Shown: positions 1 through 6,924 of the stretch, piece by piece | How the letters are laid out: every line of letters starts with the position of its first letter | Position numbering within the stretch: the first letter of the stretch is position 1 | Assembly (NCBI GenBank): GCA_001247695.2 | Contig: LGRX02031358.1 | Location: 1 to 20,659 of the forward strand | DNA length: 20,659 nt | Direction of reading: 5' to 3' | Source of the DNA: Cymbomonas tetramitiformis | Lineage: Eukaryota; Chlorophyta; Pyramimonadophyceae; Pyramimonadales; Pyramimonadaceae | Translations under genes and position numbers: made by a program | Notes under the pieces: model-generated | Told to the model about the DNA's origin: nothing | What the model saw: only the letters and a program-made list of their open reading frames with translations | Database searches by the model: none

Positions 1-626
1 CCCATTGTCACTCTACACGACAAATGCCGAGCTTTGCTGAAAGACGGCCCCTAGTGCACAAAACCCTGTCCCATTGTCCCCGCGGGGTGCGGTAACCTAA
101 GTGAGGACACCATCCGTTTCTTCCTCCTTCTTGTTCCCAAACCGCATCCCGTCTCATGTCGCGAAGTCCATAGTCTCTTCCTGCACAAGGTGTGCATTAC
201 CTGGCAATGTTTCTGACAGGCTGACACGGTTTAGACATGATTATTCGACTCTGTTACAATCCGTGGCAAGATAAGTGCGCCGCAGAGACAACGTGACCTG
301 GATTTCGAGACATTCCTGGGAAACCCATCCACCTCGATGCAAGCGAGCATCCATCACATGGAGTACCCGTATGGGGGGTAGGCGCAATAATTGAGGTGAT
401 CTTGCCATTAGTTTTGCACCTCTGGAGGGTGCGGTGGAGTAAACGGGGAGCGCGTGGGCAAGGGCAAGGGCAGCTTAGGATGTTGCAATGGAGGGTGCTC
501 TCAGCGTTGAGGGGGACTGGGCTTGAGGGGGGGGTGGCAATTGCAGGTTGTGATGTGGGGGAGGCGGGTGCTCTGAGCTTGGCGGAGGCCGAGCTAGTTT
601 CGTTTACAAGGATTGTCGGTGTGCAG
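1..626. other. no gene recognised
   Basis: Nothing here supports a gene. Short open frames on both strands overlap one another and show no family signature. The segment is G-rich on the + strand from about 420 to 600. It could be upstream non-coding sequence, or an intron of the ankyrin gene that follows. Confidence 0.5.
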
Positions 627-734
627 ATGCCGGAGGTCCCTCGGGTGCGCGCACGCAGCTGCGATCTATGGAGACGTGAGCATGTTCCTCCCGGCATCAG
701 GAAATCTCCAGCCAAGCGAAGTGGTGCTCACGAC
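627..734 (+). pseudogene. degenerate ankyrin-repeat exon candidate
   Basis: After an AG at 625-626, the frame containing the CAC codon at 652 reads CAHAAAIYGDVSMFL. This resembles the core of an ankyrin repeat (LHxAAxxGxxxxVxxLL). A GT follows at 735, so the candidate exon is 108 nt. However, the ankyrin-like frame is offset by one base from the phase-0 frame used by all the clear exons downstream, and the TPLH part is missing. It is best read as a decayed or mis-bounded copy of the repeat exon. It could also be a chance match in GC-rich DNA. Confidence 0.3.
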
Positions 735-791
735 GTGCGCACAATGGAGGCTGCTGTGGCACCGCTGTAGGAGGTCATTCGCCGATGGGGC

Positions 792-934
792 GATGGGGGT
801 GCAGGTGGGGTGTATGCGCGCGGTGGCGCAGCTTAGGGCGCGGATCTTGTTGACGCAGGGGGTGCAGGATGGGGGTGCAGGTGGGGTGTATGCGCGCGGT
901 GGCGCAGCTCAGGGCGCGGATCTTGTTGACGCAG
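792..934 (+). repeat. tandem duplication, 67-nt copies offset by 76
   Basis: Positions 792-858 and 868-934 are the same sequence apart from one base (cagcttag versus cagctcag). The 9-nt spacer is similar in composition. The near-identity points to a recent duplication. No coding role is evident. Confidence 0.85.
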
Positions 935-1350
935 ACCTCCAAGCTCCAGGCACTTCCCCAGACCCAAATCTCCGCCGCGCCTTCTTCCGTGTGCCTCTGC
1001 CAAGTCTCCTACATCTGTGCAATGCCCTCGGAGAACTTGTTCCAGCTTTTGGTGGTGCACGCTCTCACATGTAACGCGCCTTGACAAGTAACGCGCCCTG
1101 CCTGTAATGCGCCCTGCCCCATTCTCCTAACACTGGGCGTGCTCACAGCAGACTGAAGAATCGCCAACTTCGCCGAGTGCGACCCCGGCGCTGGGTGTGC
1201 AGCGTGAAGCCGGTCAGCGTGCTTCCTCTCCGCCCTGTCCCCACTTCTCACTCCGGCAGATTCGACAGGAGATGAGATCTCCGCTGCTCGGAGTGCTGGG
1301 ACTCGCGAGAAGAAGGTGGGGTGAGTGACGGAGGAGGTGGTGGCACGCAG
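935..1350. other. no gene; short GC-rich tandem motif
   Basis: No gene is supported. Three imperfect 16-17-nt copies of a GTAACGCGCCCTG-like motif lie at about 1070-1115. An ATG at 1272 followed by a textbook donor (GTGAGT at 1321) resembles a first exon. The only nearby acceptor, at 1350, would make a 30-nt intron, so I do not annotate it as coding. Confidence 0.4.
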
Positions 1351-1442
1351 GCGACCTGTGGCGGGCCGCTTGCGGCGGAGACATGGCGTCTGTGCAAGCG
1401 CTTTTGGGAGTTGATCCAAATGACCCGGAGGAGTCCTTGGAG
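1351..1442 (+). CDS. ankyrin-gene exon A (N-terminal capping-type repeat)
   Basis: The reading frame from position 1353 gives DLWRAACGGDMASVQALLG followed by VDPNDPEESLE. This is an ankyrin helix pair with the LWxAAxxGDxxxVxxLL form typical of first repeats. It ends in GAG directly before a GT donor at 1443. The AG at 1350 would leave two bases ahead of the first full codon, so this 5' border differs from the phase-0 borders of the later exons. Translation might instead start at the ATG at 1383, inside the repeat. The frame and 3' border are well supported; the 5' border and the gene start are not. Confidence 0.6.
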
Positions 1443-1706
1443 GTGCGAGCACAAGGGGGTGGAATTTCTGCGACTGGGGGCGAAATGAACCGGGGGAGGG
1501 ACCTTGCAGCTGTGAGCCGCGTGGCAGAGGCCGACTCTGCAAGTGCGAGCGCGTCAAAGAGATATGCCGGTTTCAATTCTGTGTCGCGAGCGTGCGGCGC
1601 TCCACGTGGCGTGACCTCCCTAAGGCCGCGGAATGCGAAAGGTTGGCGAGGAGCAGATATCTTTAGATCGGGTCGCCGGAAATGAGGTGATGGACTGGGT
1701 GGTCAG

Positions 1707-1808
1707 GGGGGGGTGGCGCCACTGTGCGCTGCTGCGGGAGCTGGCCACGTCCAAGTGGTGACCGCGCTCCTCTCGAAGGGGGCTGACGTGGATGCGCAGG
1801 ACGACATG
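1707..1808 (+). CDS. ankyrin-gene exon B (one repeat, 34 codons)
   Basis: An AG at 1705-1706 opens a 102-nt phase-0 exon closed by GT at 1809. The product reads GGVAPLCAAAGAGHVQVVTA and then LLSKGADVDAQDDM. This is a full ankyrin repeat: a TPL-like turn, helix 1 (AAAGAGH), helix 2 (VVTALLSKG) and a hairpin loop with the classic ADVDAQD. Ankyrin repeats are protein-binding modules. The TPLH turn is weakened to APLC, beside a run of eight Gs at the 5' edge, so a small sequencing or mutational change there is possible. Confidence 0.8.
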
Positions 1809-1865
1809 GTGCGAGCCGCCCTTCTCCTCCTTCTGTTTCCTTATAATCTCCTCGCAAATCTCGAA

Positions 1866-1920
1866 ATGTGAACCCCTCCCTGGTTCACATTCATAAAAGG
1901 GAGGAATTCCTCCCTTTTAT
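1866..1920. repeat. two adjacent perfect inverted repeats in an intron
   Basis: The first arm pair is ATGTGAACC (1866-1874) with GGTTCACAT (1882-1890), around a 7-nt loop. Two bases later comes a perfect 28-bp palindrome at 1893-1920, whose left half is ATAAAAGGGAGGAA. Both lie in the 703-nt intron between exons B and C. They could form a double hairpin in DNA or in the pre-mRNA. Confidence 0.9.
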
Positions 1921-2245
1921 CCTAAGCGACGATCTTGGACCAATCGACGATCCTAGTATTCATCAGTCATACGTGTTATCATTCACACCGGTCGTCGGGT
2001 ATCACTTGGCATCCATCACACCTGCCATCCAGCATCATACCTGCACCTAGCATCCGGCATGCCTGTCATCCATGCTCACCTGTCATTCATGCTCACCTGT
2101 CATCCCCTCCCACACATGCTTTATAAAGACCACCCCTGTCCTGAACAATATCCCGACTAAGAGCACTCCACACTGCCGCATGGGACTCCCGAAGCACTCC
2201 CCACCCGAGCATCGCATAGAGCCCCCGAGAAGCTCTCCCATCCTC

Positions 2246-2352
2246 ACCTGCTGCAACTTGACCCCGGAGACGGAGTGCTCCTGCATAGCTGCTCCACACA
2301 TCCCCTGTGAGGAACTACCTGCTCCGCCTTGACCCCGGAGACGGAGTGCTCC
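2246..2352 (+). repeat. direct repeat, about 36-nt copies offset by 71
   Basis: The core GACCCCGGAGACGGAGTGCT appears at 2260 and again at 2331, with similar flanks (ACCTGCT before, CCTGCA soon after). It lies in the intron between exons B and C. The same intron also holds short imperfect repeats with the core CACCTGTCAT at about 2020-2105. Confidence 0.85.
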
Positions 2353-2511
2353 CCTGCAATTGGTCCATACATATTTTTATATATTTATATATATATTCGC
2401 CTTGAAAGCCGCATCCCTTGCACGCACCACAGAGAGCTTTTAACAAGAGCTTCCCATTTTGCTCACACTCCGCGTGACCCCAGCTGAACAAGGTGTGGGG
2501 CTTCGTGGTAG

Positions 2512-2613
2512 GGGCGTACCGCACTACACGCGGCCGCTGGAGGTGGTTATGCTGACGTGGTCGCCGTGCTCTTGACGGCCTCCGCCCATCGTGACATCTG
2601 CATGTTTGAAAAG
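2512..2613 (+). CDS. ankyrin-gene exon C (one repeat, 34 codons)
   Basis: AG at 2510-2511 and GT at 2614 bound a 102-nt phase-0 exon. It reads GRTALHAAAGGGYADVVAVL and then LTASAHRDICMFEK. The GxTALHxAA turn, helix 1 and the VVAVLL helix 2 are clear; the terminal loop is less typical. The reading frame is open and the borders fall at the same structural position as in exons D to H, between the hairpin loop and the next GxTPLH. The downstream intron holds the 29-nt minisatellite. Confidence 0.85.
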
Positions 2614-2668
2614 GTCTCCCTCCGTCCGTGCGCCCTGTGCTGATTGGGCGGTCTGGCTGGGTGCCCCT

Positions 2669-3586
2669 GCGCGCTGCAGGGCTTGAGGGGGTCCACCGCG
2701 CGCTGCAGGGCTTGAGGGGGTCCACCGCGCGCTGCAGGGCTTGAGGGGGTCCACCGCGCGCTGCAGGGCTTGAGGGGGTCCACCGCGCGCTGCAGGGCTT
2801 GAGGGGGTCCACCGCGCGCTGCAGGGCTTGAGGGGGTCCACCGCGCGCTGCAGGGCTTGAGGGGGTCCACCGCGCGCTGCAGGGCTTGAGGGGGTCCACC
2901 GCGCGCTGCAGGGCTTGAGGGGGTCCACCGCGCGCTGCGGGGCTTGAGGGGGTCCACCGCGCGCTGCGGGGCTTGAGGGGGTCCACCGCGCGCTGCGGGG
3001 CTTGAGGGGGTCCACCGCGCGCTGCGGGGCTTGAGGGGGTCCACCGCGCTGCAGGGCTTGAGGGGGTCACCGCGCGCTGCAGGGCTTGAGGGGTCCACCG
3101 CGCTGCAGGGCTTGAGGGGGTCCACCGCGCTGCAGGGCTTGGGAGGGGGTCCACCGCGCGCTGCGGGCTTGAGGGGTCCAAGCCGCGCTGCGGGGGAGGG
3201 GGTCCACCGCGCTGCGGGGCTTGAGGGGGTCCACCGCGCGCCGCGGGGCTTGAGGGGGTCCACCCCGGCGCTGCGGGGCTTGAGGGGGTCCACCGCGCGC
3301 CGAGGGGGTCCACCGCGCGCTGCAGGGCTTGAGGGGGTCCACCGCGCGCTGCAGGGCTTGAGGGGGTCCACCGCGCGCTGCAGGGCTTGAGGGGGTCCAC
3401 CGCGCGCTGCAGGGCTTGAGGGGGTCCACCGCGCGCTGCAGGGCTTGAGGGGGTCCACCGCGCGCTGCAGGGCTTGAGGGGGTCCACCGCGCGCTGCAGG
3501 GCTTGAGGGGGTCCACCGCGCGCTGCAGGGCTTGAGGGGGTCCACCGCGCGCTGCGGGGCTTGAGGGGGTCCACCGCGCGCTGCAG
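2669..3586. repeat. 29-nt minisatellite, about 32 copies
   Basis: The unit is GCGCGCTGCAGGGCTTGAGG followed by GGGTCCACC. Copies are nearly identical from 2669 to about 2925. They then switch to a CTGCGGGG variant, become irregular with many small indels between about 3045 and 3320, and return to the homogeneous CTGCAGG form until 3586. The array sits in the 1013-nt intron between ankyrin exons C and D. Because 29 is not a multiple of 3 and the minus-strand unit has no stop in any frame, it generates long spurious minus-strand open frames. Confidence 0.95.
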
Positions 3587-3626
3587 AAGTGAGCCGAGGT
3601 GGGGAATGGAGGGGGGGGGAGCACAG

Positions 3627-3725
3627 GGCGAAACGGCATTGCACTGCGCAGCGGTGCATGGGCACGCAAATGTGTTACACGCCCTAGGTGTTACACAGCT
3701 GGACGCCGCATGCTGCACTCTCGAG
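3627..3725 (+). CDS. ankyrin-gene exon D (one repeat, 33 codons)
   Basis: Acceptor CAG ends at 3626 and donor GT starts at 3726. The 99-nt exon is phase 0 at both ends and reads GETALHCAAVHGHANVLHAL and then GVTQLDAACCTLE. This matches the 33-residue ankyrin consensus from the GxTALHxAA turn through G-H-A-N. The donor context GAG|GTCTGC is acceptable. There is no internal stop. Confidence 0.88.
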
Positions 3726-3904
3726 GTCTGCGCTCCCACCGCCTCTCCTTCCTCGAGCGCGTTCTCGGCCCATTGAGAACCGGAACTGGCTCAGCTTCGC
3801 TCCGAGCACTTTGAGCACAAGCACTGGGGACCTGCTTGCGGTCTTTCTCAGTGTCATACAAGGTGTGACGCAGTGGCATACAAGGTGTGACGCGGGCATT
3901 ACAG

Positions 3905-4003
3905 GGGTACACAGCCTTACACCTGGCCGCGATGGAGGGGCACGTCGATGCTGCAAAGGCTTTGCTTTGCTTGGGCTCGGTGGTCAGTGCCACGACACCT
4001 GCA
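3905..4003 (+). CDS. ankyrin-gene exon E (one repeat, 33 codons)
   Basis: Acceptor TTACAG ends at 3904 and the donor GTACGT at 4004 is close to consensus. The 99-nt phase-0 exon reads GYTALHLAAMEGHVDAAKAL and then LCLGSVVSATTPA, a near-canonical ankyrin repeat (TALHLAAMEGHVD, then AKALLCLGS). This is one of the strongest exons because border quality, length and motif all agree. A short direct repeat with core CATACAAGGTGTGACGC lies just upstream at about 3855-3892. Confidence 0.92.
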
Positions 4004-4094
4004 GTACGTGACCTTTCTCACAACCCCTCATCAAGCGCCTGATTGGAGGGTTGGGCGGTCGCAACGCCACAGGCATCGGTGCTCCGATTGTGAA

Positions 4095-4477
4095 GGAATC
4101 TGGCTGCCGGCTGCAGAGGGGAGGAAGTCAGGGATCTGGCTGCTTGTTACAGAGGGGAGGGGAAGCGGGGGAGGAAGCGAGGGATCTGGCTGCCAGCTGC
4201 AGAGGGGACGGGGGAGGAAGCGAGGGATCTGGCTGCCAGCTGCAGAGGGGAAGCGGGGAGAAAGCGAGGGATCTGGCTGCCAGCTGCAGAGGGGAAGCGG
4301 GGAGGAAGCGAGGGATCTGGCTGCCAGCTGCAGAGGGAAGCAGGGGAGGAAGTCAGGGATCTGGCTGCCAGCTGCAGAGGGAGCGGGGGAGGAAGGGAGG
4401 GATCTGGCTGCTTGTTACAGAGGGGAGGGGAAGCGGGAGAGGAAGCGAGGGATCTGGGTTGCAGCTGCAGAGGGGAG
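4095..4477 (+). repeat. 36-50-nt minisatellite, 9 copies
   Basis: Each unit begins with GGGATCTGGCTGC, continues as CAGCTGCAGAGGGG or TTGTTACAGAGGGG, and ends in a purine-rich GGGGAGGAAGCGA tract of variable length. The array lies inside the 562-nt intron between exons E and F. Every unit carries CAG before AGGGG, so it repeats a splice-acceptor-like dinucleotide, although the purine-rich tract before it is a poor acceptor context. Confidence 0.93.
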
Positions 4478-4565
4478 ACACCTGAGCGGTCCGAGATCTC
4501 GGTGGTGGCCGACGAGGAGGGAGGGAGAGGGATTCAGGTATCTTGGTGTGTGTTCTGTGTGCTAG

Positions 4566-4664
4566 GGCTGGACACCCTTGCACCATGCTGCCTGGGAGGG
4601 TCACGAGAATATGGTCAAGGCACTGCTGGAGGCAGGCGCGCTTGTTGAAGCAACCTCCACGAAG
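4566..4664 (+). CDS. ankyrin-gene exon F (one repeat, 33 codons)
   Basis: The AG at 4564-4565 and GT at 4665 define a 99-nt phase-0 exon. It reads GWTPLHHAAWEGHENMVKAL and then LEAGALVEATSTK, which fits the ankyrin consensus at nearly every position: GWTPLHxAA, xEGHxNMVKALLEAGA. The acceptor side reads TGTGCTAG, a usable pyrimidine-poor site. It is the most consensus-like repeat of the array. Confidence 0.92.
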
Positions 4665-5004
4665 GTGCATGCCCTGTGCTGCATGGAAACACACCCGCCC
4701 CCGCGCATTTTATACGATTTCATACGCAAAAGCTTTCCCTCCACGTTGCGCCCCCCTCCCCCCCTCCCTCCCGGCAATGTGACTCCGAAGCCCTGATGAC
4801 GGCCTTCGCGTTGCGCCCCCCGACCTTGGACTTGGACCCTACCCCCTGGACCGCCCTCGCTGCATACCCCCTCAGCCCGTTCAGAGTCCACAAAGGGCGG
4901 TGCCCACGTGATGGTCGGAACATGAAGACGGCGGCGGTCCAGGGGAAGGTCTTTCCGACCCTCGGGGCTCGTGATTGGTGTTGGCTTACACGTGCCGCAT
5001 GCAG

Positions 5005-5106
5005 GGGTGGACGCCATTGCACTGCGCAGCACGGCGCGGCCACGCTAACTTAGCGGCCATGCTCGTGGCCTCCACTGCGGATGTGAATGCGACCGTTGAT
5101 GAAGAC
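5005..5106 (+). CDS. ankyrin-gene exon G (one repeat, 34 codons)
   Basis: Acceptor GCATGCAG ends at 5004 and GT begins at 5107. The 102-nt phase-0 exon reads GWTPLHCAARRGHANLAAML and then VASTADVNATVDED. It is a complete ankyrin repeat; the ADVNA loop is the standard hairpin form. The one extra codon relative to exons D to F sits at the 3' end, in the loop, where ankyrin repeats tolerate length change. Confidence 0.92.
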
Positions 5107-5330
5107 GTGTGGATCCCATCAGCCCCGCCCGCCTCCGCACTTGCCCCAGCCTGCCCTTTTCCCCGAAGCTCTAGCCAGCACCGCATTCGCTGCGGCCTGC
5201 GGCGATTCTGCAGTCCTCGCGCACGCGGCAGTTGCGCTATGCTGCATGGCTTACATGGCAAGCGCGAGCATACTGTGCAAACAGCTTTGAAATAGTGGTA
5301 ACTCTCGGAGCTACTTGGCGCTCGGTACAG

Positions 5331-5429
5331 CACTGGACGCCTCTGCACTTCGCAGCGATCCACGGGTACGTGGACGTGGTGAAGGCCTTGCTCCATGGAG
5401 CCGCCAAGGCGGAAGCACGCACAGACACG
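5331..5429 (+). CDS. ankyrin-gene exon H (one repeat, 33 codons)
   Basis: Acceptor GGTACAG ends at 5330 and the donor GTGCGA starts at 5430. The 99-nt phase-0 exon reads HWTPLHFAAIHGYVDVVKAL and then LHGAAKAEARTDT. It has TPLHFAA in helix 1 and VVKALLHGAA in helix 2, the canonical ankyrin pattern. It is the last fully typical repeat before the diverged exon I and the caspase-like exon. Confidence 0.92.
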
Positions 5430-5880
5430 GTGCGACTCCCCAATGCGACCCTTTGCCGATTCCCTTAGGCAACACCTGCAGAGTCGCGATGCAGGATAGC
5501 AGACCCTGCGCGCCGCTTGCCCGACACGCAGCCTTGTCTGCTTCCCCCTTGCCGCCACCTCTCGGTGAGAAATTTCTGACGCTCTAGGTTTGGCAGCAGC
5601 ACGTGGTAGGTTGCACCTCGTGAGACGGCTGCGAGGACTGGTTCGCGCCTCGACGGATGCGAGAGCTTTCGGAAAGCGCAGGGCTCAAGTGACCTGTCTC
5701 GATCGTTGAGTCCATTTGAGAGCCCCCTACTGAACGGCGCTGACGCATCCGACTGGCCTGGCGGAAGGAACTGCACCGAGTGAGAAGCCACGTGATTCAG
5801 GCGACATTTCAGACGAGCTCAAAGCGAATCCGAATTTTTCCTCATTTCTTGAAGGAGGGGGAGGGGAGGAATTTCATCAG

Positions 5881-5977
5881 AGCCTCACGGCAGTACAGCT
5901 GGCGCGCATGCACCGTAACAACGAGTGGAAGGCTGTGGTGGATTTACTCGATTCGGGTGCAGCACAGAGCCACGCCC
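5881..5977 (+). CDS. ankyrin-gene exon I (diverged last repeat)
   Basis: Acceptor CATCAG ends at 5880. The phase-0 frame reads SLTAVQLARMHRNNEWKAVV and then DLLDSGAAQSHA. This keeps the ankyrin skeleton (LTAVQLA for TPLHLA, WKAVVDLLDSGA for helix 2) but has lost the H and G of the consensus, as C-terminal capping repeats often do. A GT at 5978 gives a 97-nt exon ending in phase 1. The next usable AG, at 6102-6103, opens in the matching phase of the caspase-like frame, with a 126-nt intron between. The 3' border is inferred from this phase match. Confidence 0.65.
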
Positions 5978-6103
5978 GTTTGCTCTTGCCTAAGTGTCCC
6001 TCGAGCAAAGCCGAGCCACGTGTCATTTGATTGTAGAATCGCCGTGCATCCATAGGTAGATGTAGCGGTGCAGTCCGGCCTTTTGACATTCTGTGAAAAT
6101 TAG

Positions 6104-6924
6104 GGTGTGTGGCACGCCAATCTGAGCACCGAGCCGGTTATGGCGCAGGACCGCCTGGCCATCGCCGAATGCGGGCATCATGGTTGTCCCTCGCCACTGC
6201 GGGTGCGGCGCCCTCTCAGGAAGTGGCAACCCTGCAGCGGGAGTGGTGGGGGAAGGTGAACATGGTGCCCAGCGTATGGAGCAACATGCAGTGTGGGCAA
6301 AAGAGTGACGCGATGACTCGTATCAAAGAGTACCTGGACGACATCGGAGGAGGCGGGGGCGGGGGCGGGGGAGGGGACGTGGACACATTCGTGGTGAGCT
6401 TTGCGGGGCGCGGAATGTCCGGAACCGGGAACTGGCTGTTTCCTGGCGGGGGGGGTTCGATGGCTCTGGGCGACGTGTTGAACGAGTGGACAAAGTCACA
6501 GGCGAGGCGGCGGCAGCCACCGGGCTTGCTGGTGTTGGTGCTGGATTGCTGCCACTCGGGAGCATGGGTGCAGGAAGCCGCGGCCCTCAAGCTTTCTGAC
6601 GTCGTCATGCAGGCCTCTTGCCGTAGGGATGAGAGCCATGTTTCTCGCAGTGGTGGCGGGTTGCCCGGATTCTGGGATGTATATGCACGTTTCCAGCTGG
6701 GTGGCTTGAGCCGCACAGGGGCTATCGAAGACCTGCTCAAGACCTCGCGACCAGGGGAATTTTCGAGGCCTGGGGAATGCTCGATGACACCAATGGTGTA
6801 CACGATGTGGGAGAAGAGTCATCGGGGTGTGGATGCCATCCTGTTTGAGGATGTGCCTGGAACGAGGTCCGCACAGCCACGCGCATTGAAACTCCTTTAT
6901 GCCGAGGAATGCGATGATGAGTAA
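6104..6924 (+). CDS. caspase/metacaspase-like domain, catalytic His replaced by Arg
   Basis: This is an open frame of about 270 codons ending at TAA 6922-6924. Residue numbers count from the GTG at 6109. A polyglycine run (about 80-89, coded by a GGGGGC-rich tract) precedes DTFVVSFAGRGMSGTGNWLF, which aligns with the caspase-fold strand and the S-G-H-G motif. At the His position is Arg101 (CGC, 6409-6411). LLVLVLDCCHSGAW (140-153) matches the DSCHSG-type cysteine motif of metacaspases and C14-like proteins; the catalytic Cys would be Cys148 (6550-6552). VVMQASCRRDES (165-176) resembles the strand that starts the small subunit. The N-terminal p20 strand (ALVIG-type) is not recognisable, so residues 1-40 may be mis-framed or an exon may be missing. 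C14 proteases cleave proteins in cell-death or stress signalling; without the His this one is probably a pseudo-protease. Exon I upstream joins in phase, suggesting an ankyrin-caspase-like fusion. Confidence 0.7.

Noticed and set aside
1272..1320. ATG followed by a consensus donor GTGAGT, joining in phase to exon A
   Set aside because: The intron would be only 30 nt, too short for ordinary splicing, and reading through meets a stop. Kept only as a note on the uncertain gene start.
2315..3739. Long minus-strand open frames (up to 474 codons) with repeated ARWTPSSPAARGGPPQALQR-type peptide
   Set aside because: They are produced by the 29-nt minisatellite, whose minus-strand unit has no stop in any frame. 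The array cycles through all three frames and lies in an intron of the ankyrin gene.
3948..4565. Plus-strand open frames over the second minisatellite (GSGCQLQRG-type repeats)
   Set aside because: The units vary in length by non-multiples of three, so no frame is kept across copies, and the array lies between good splice sites.
6216..6803. Minus-strand open frame opposite the caspase-like exon, with a polyproline run
   Set aside because: The polyproline is the antisense of the GGGGGC tract. The plus strand carries the conserved cysteine motif.
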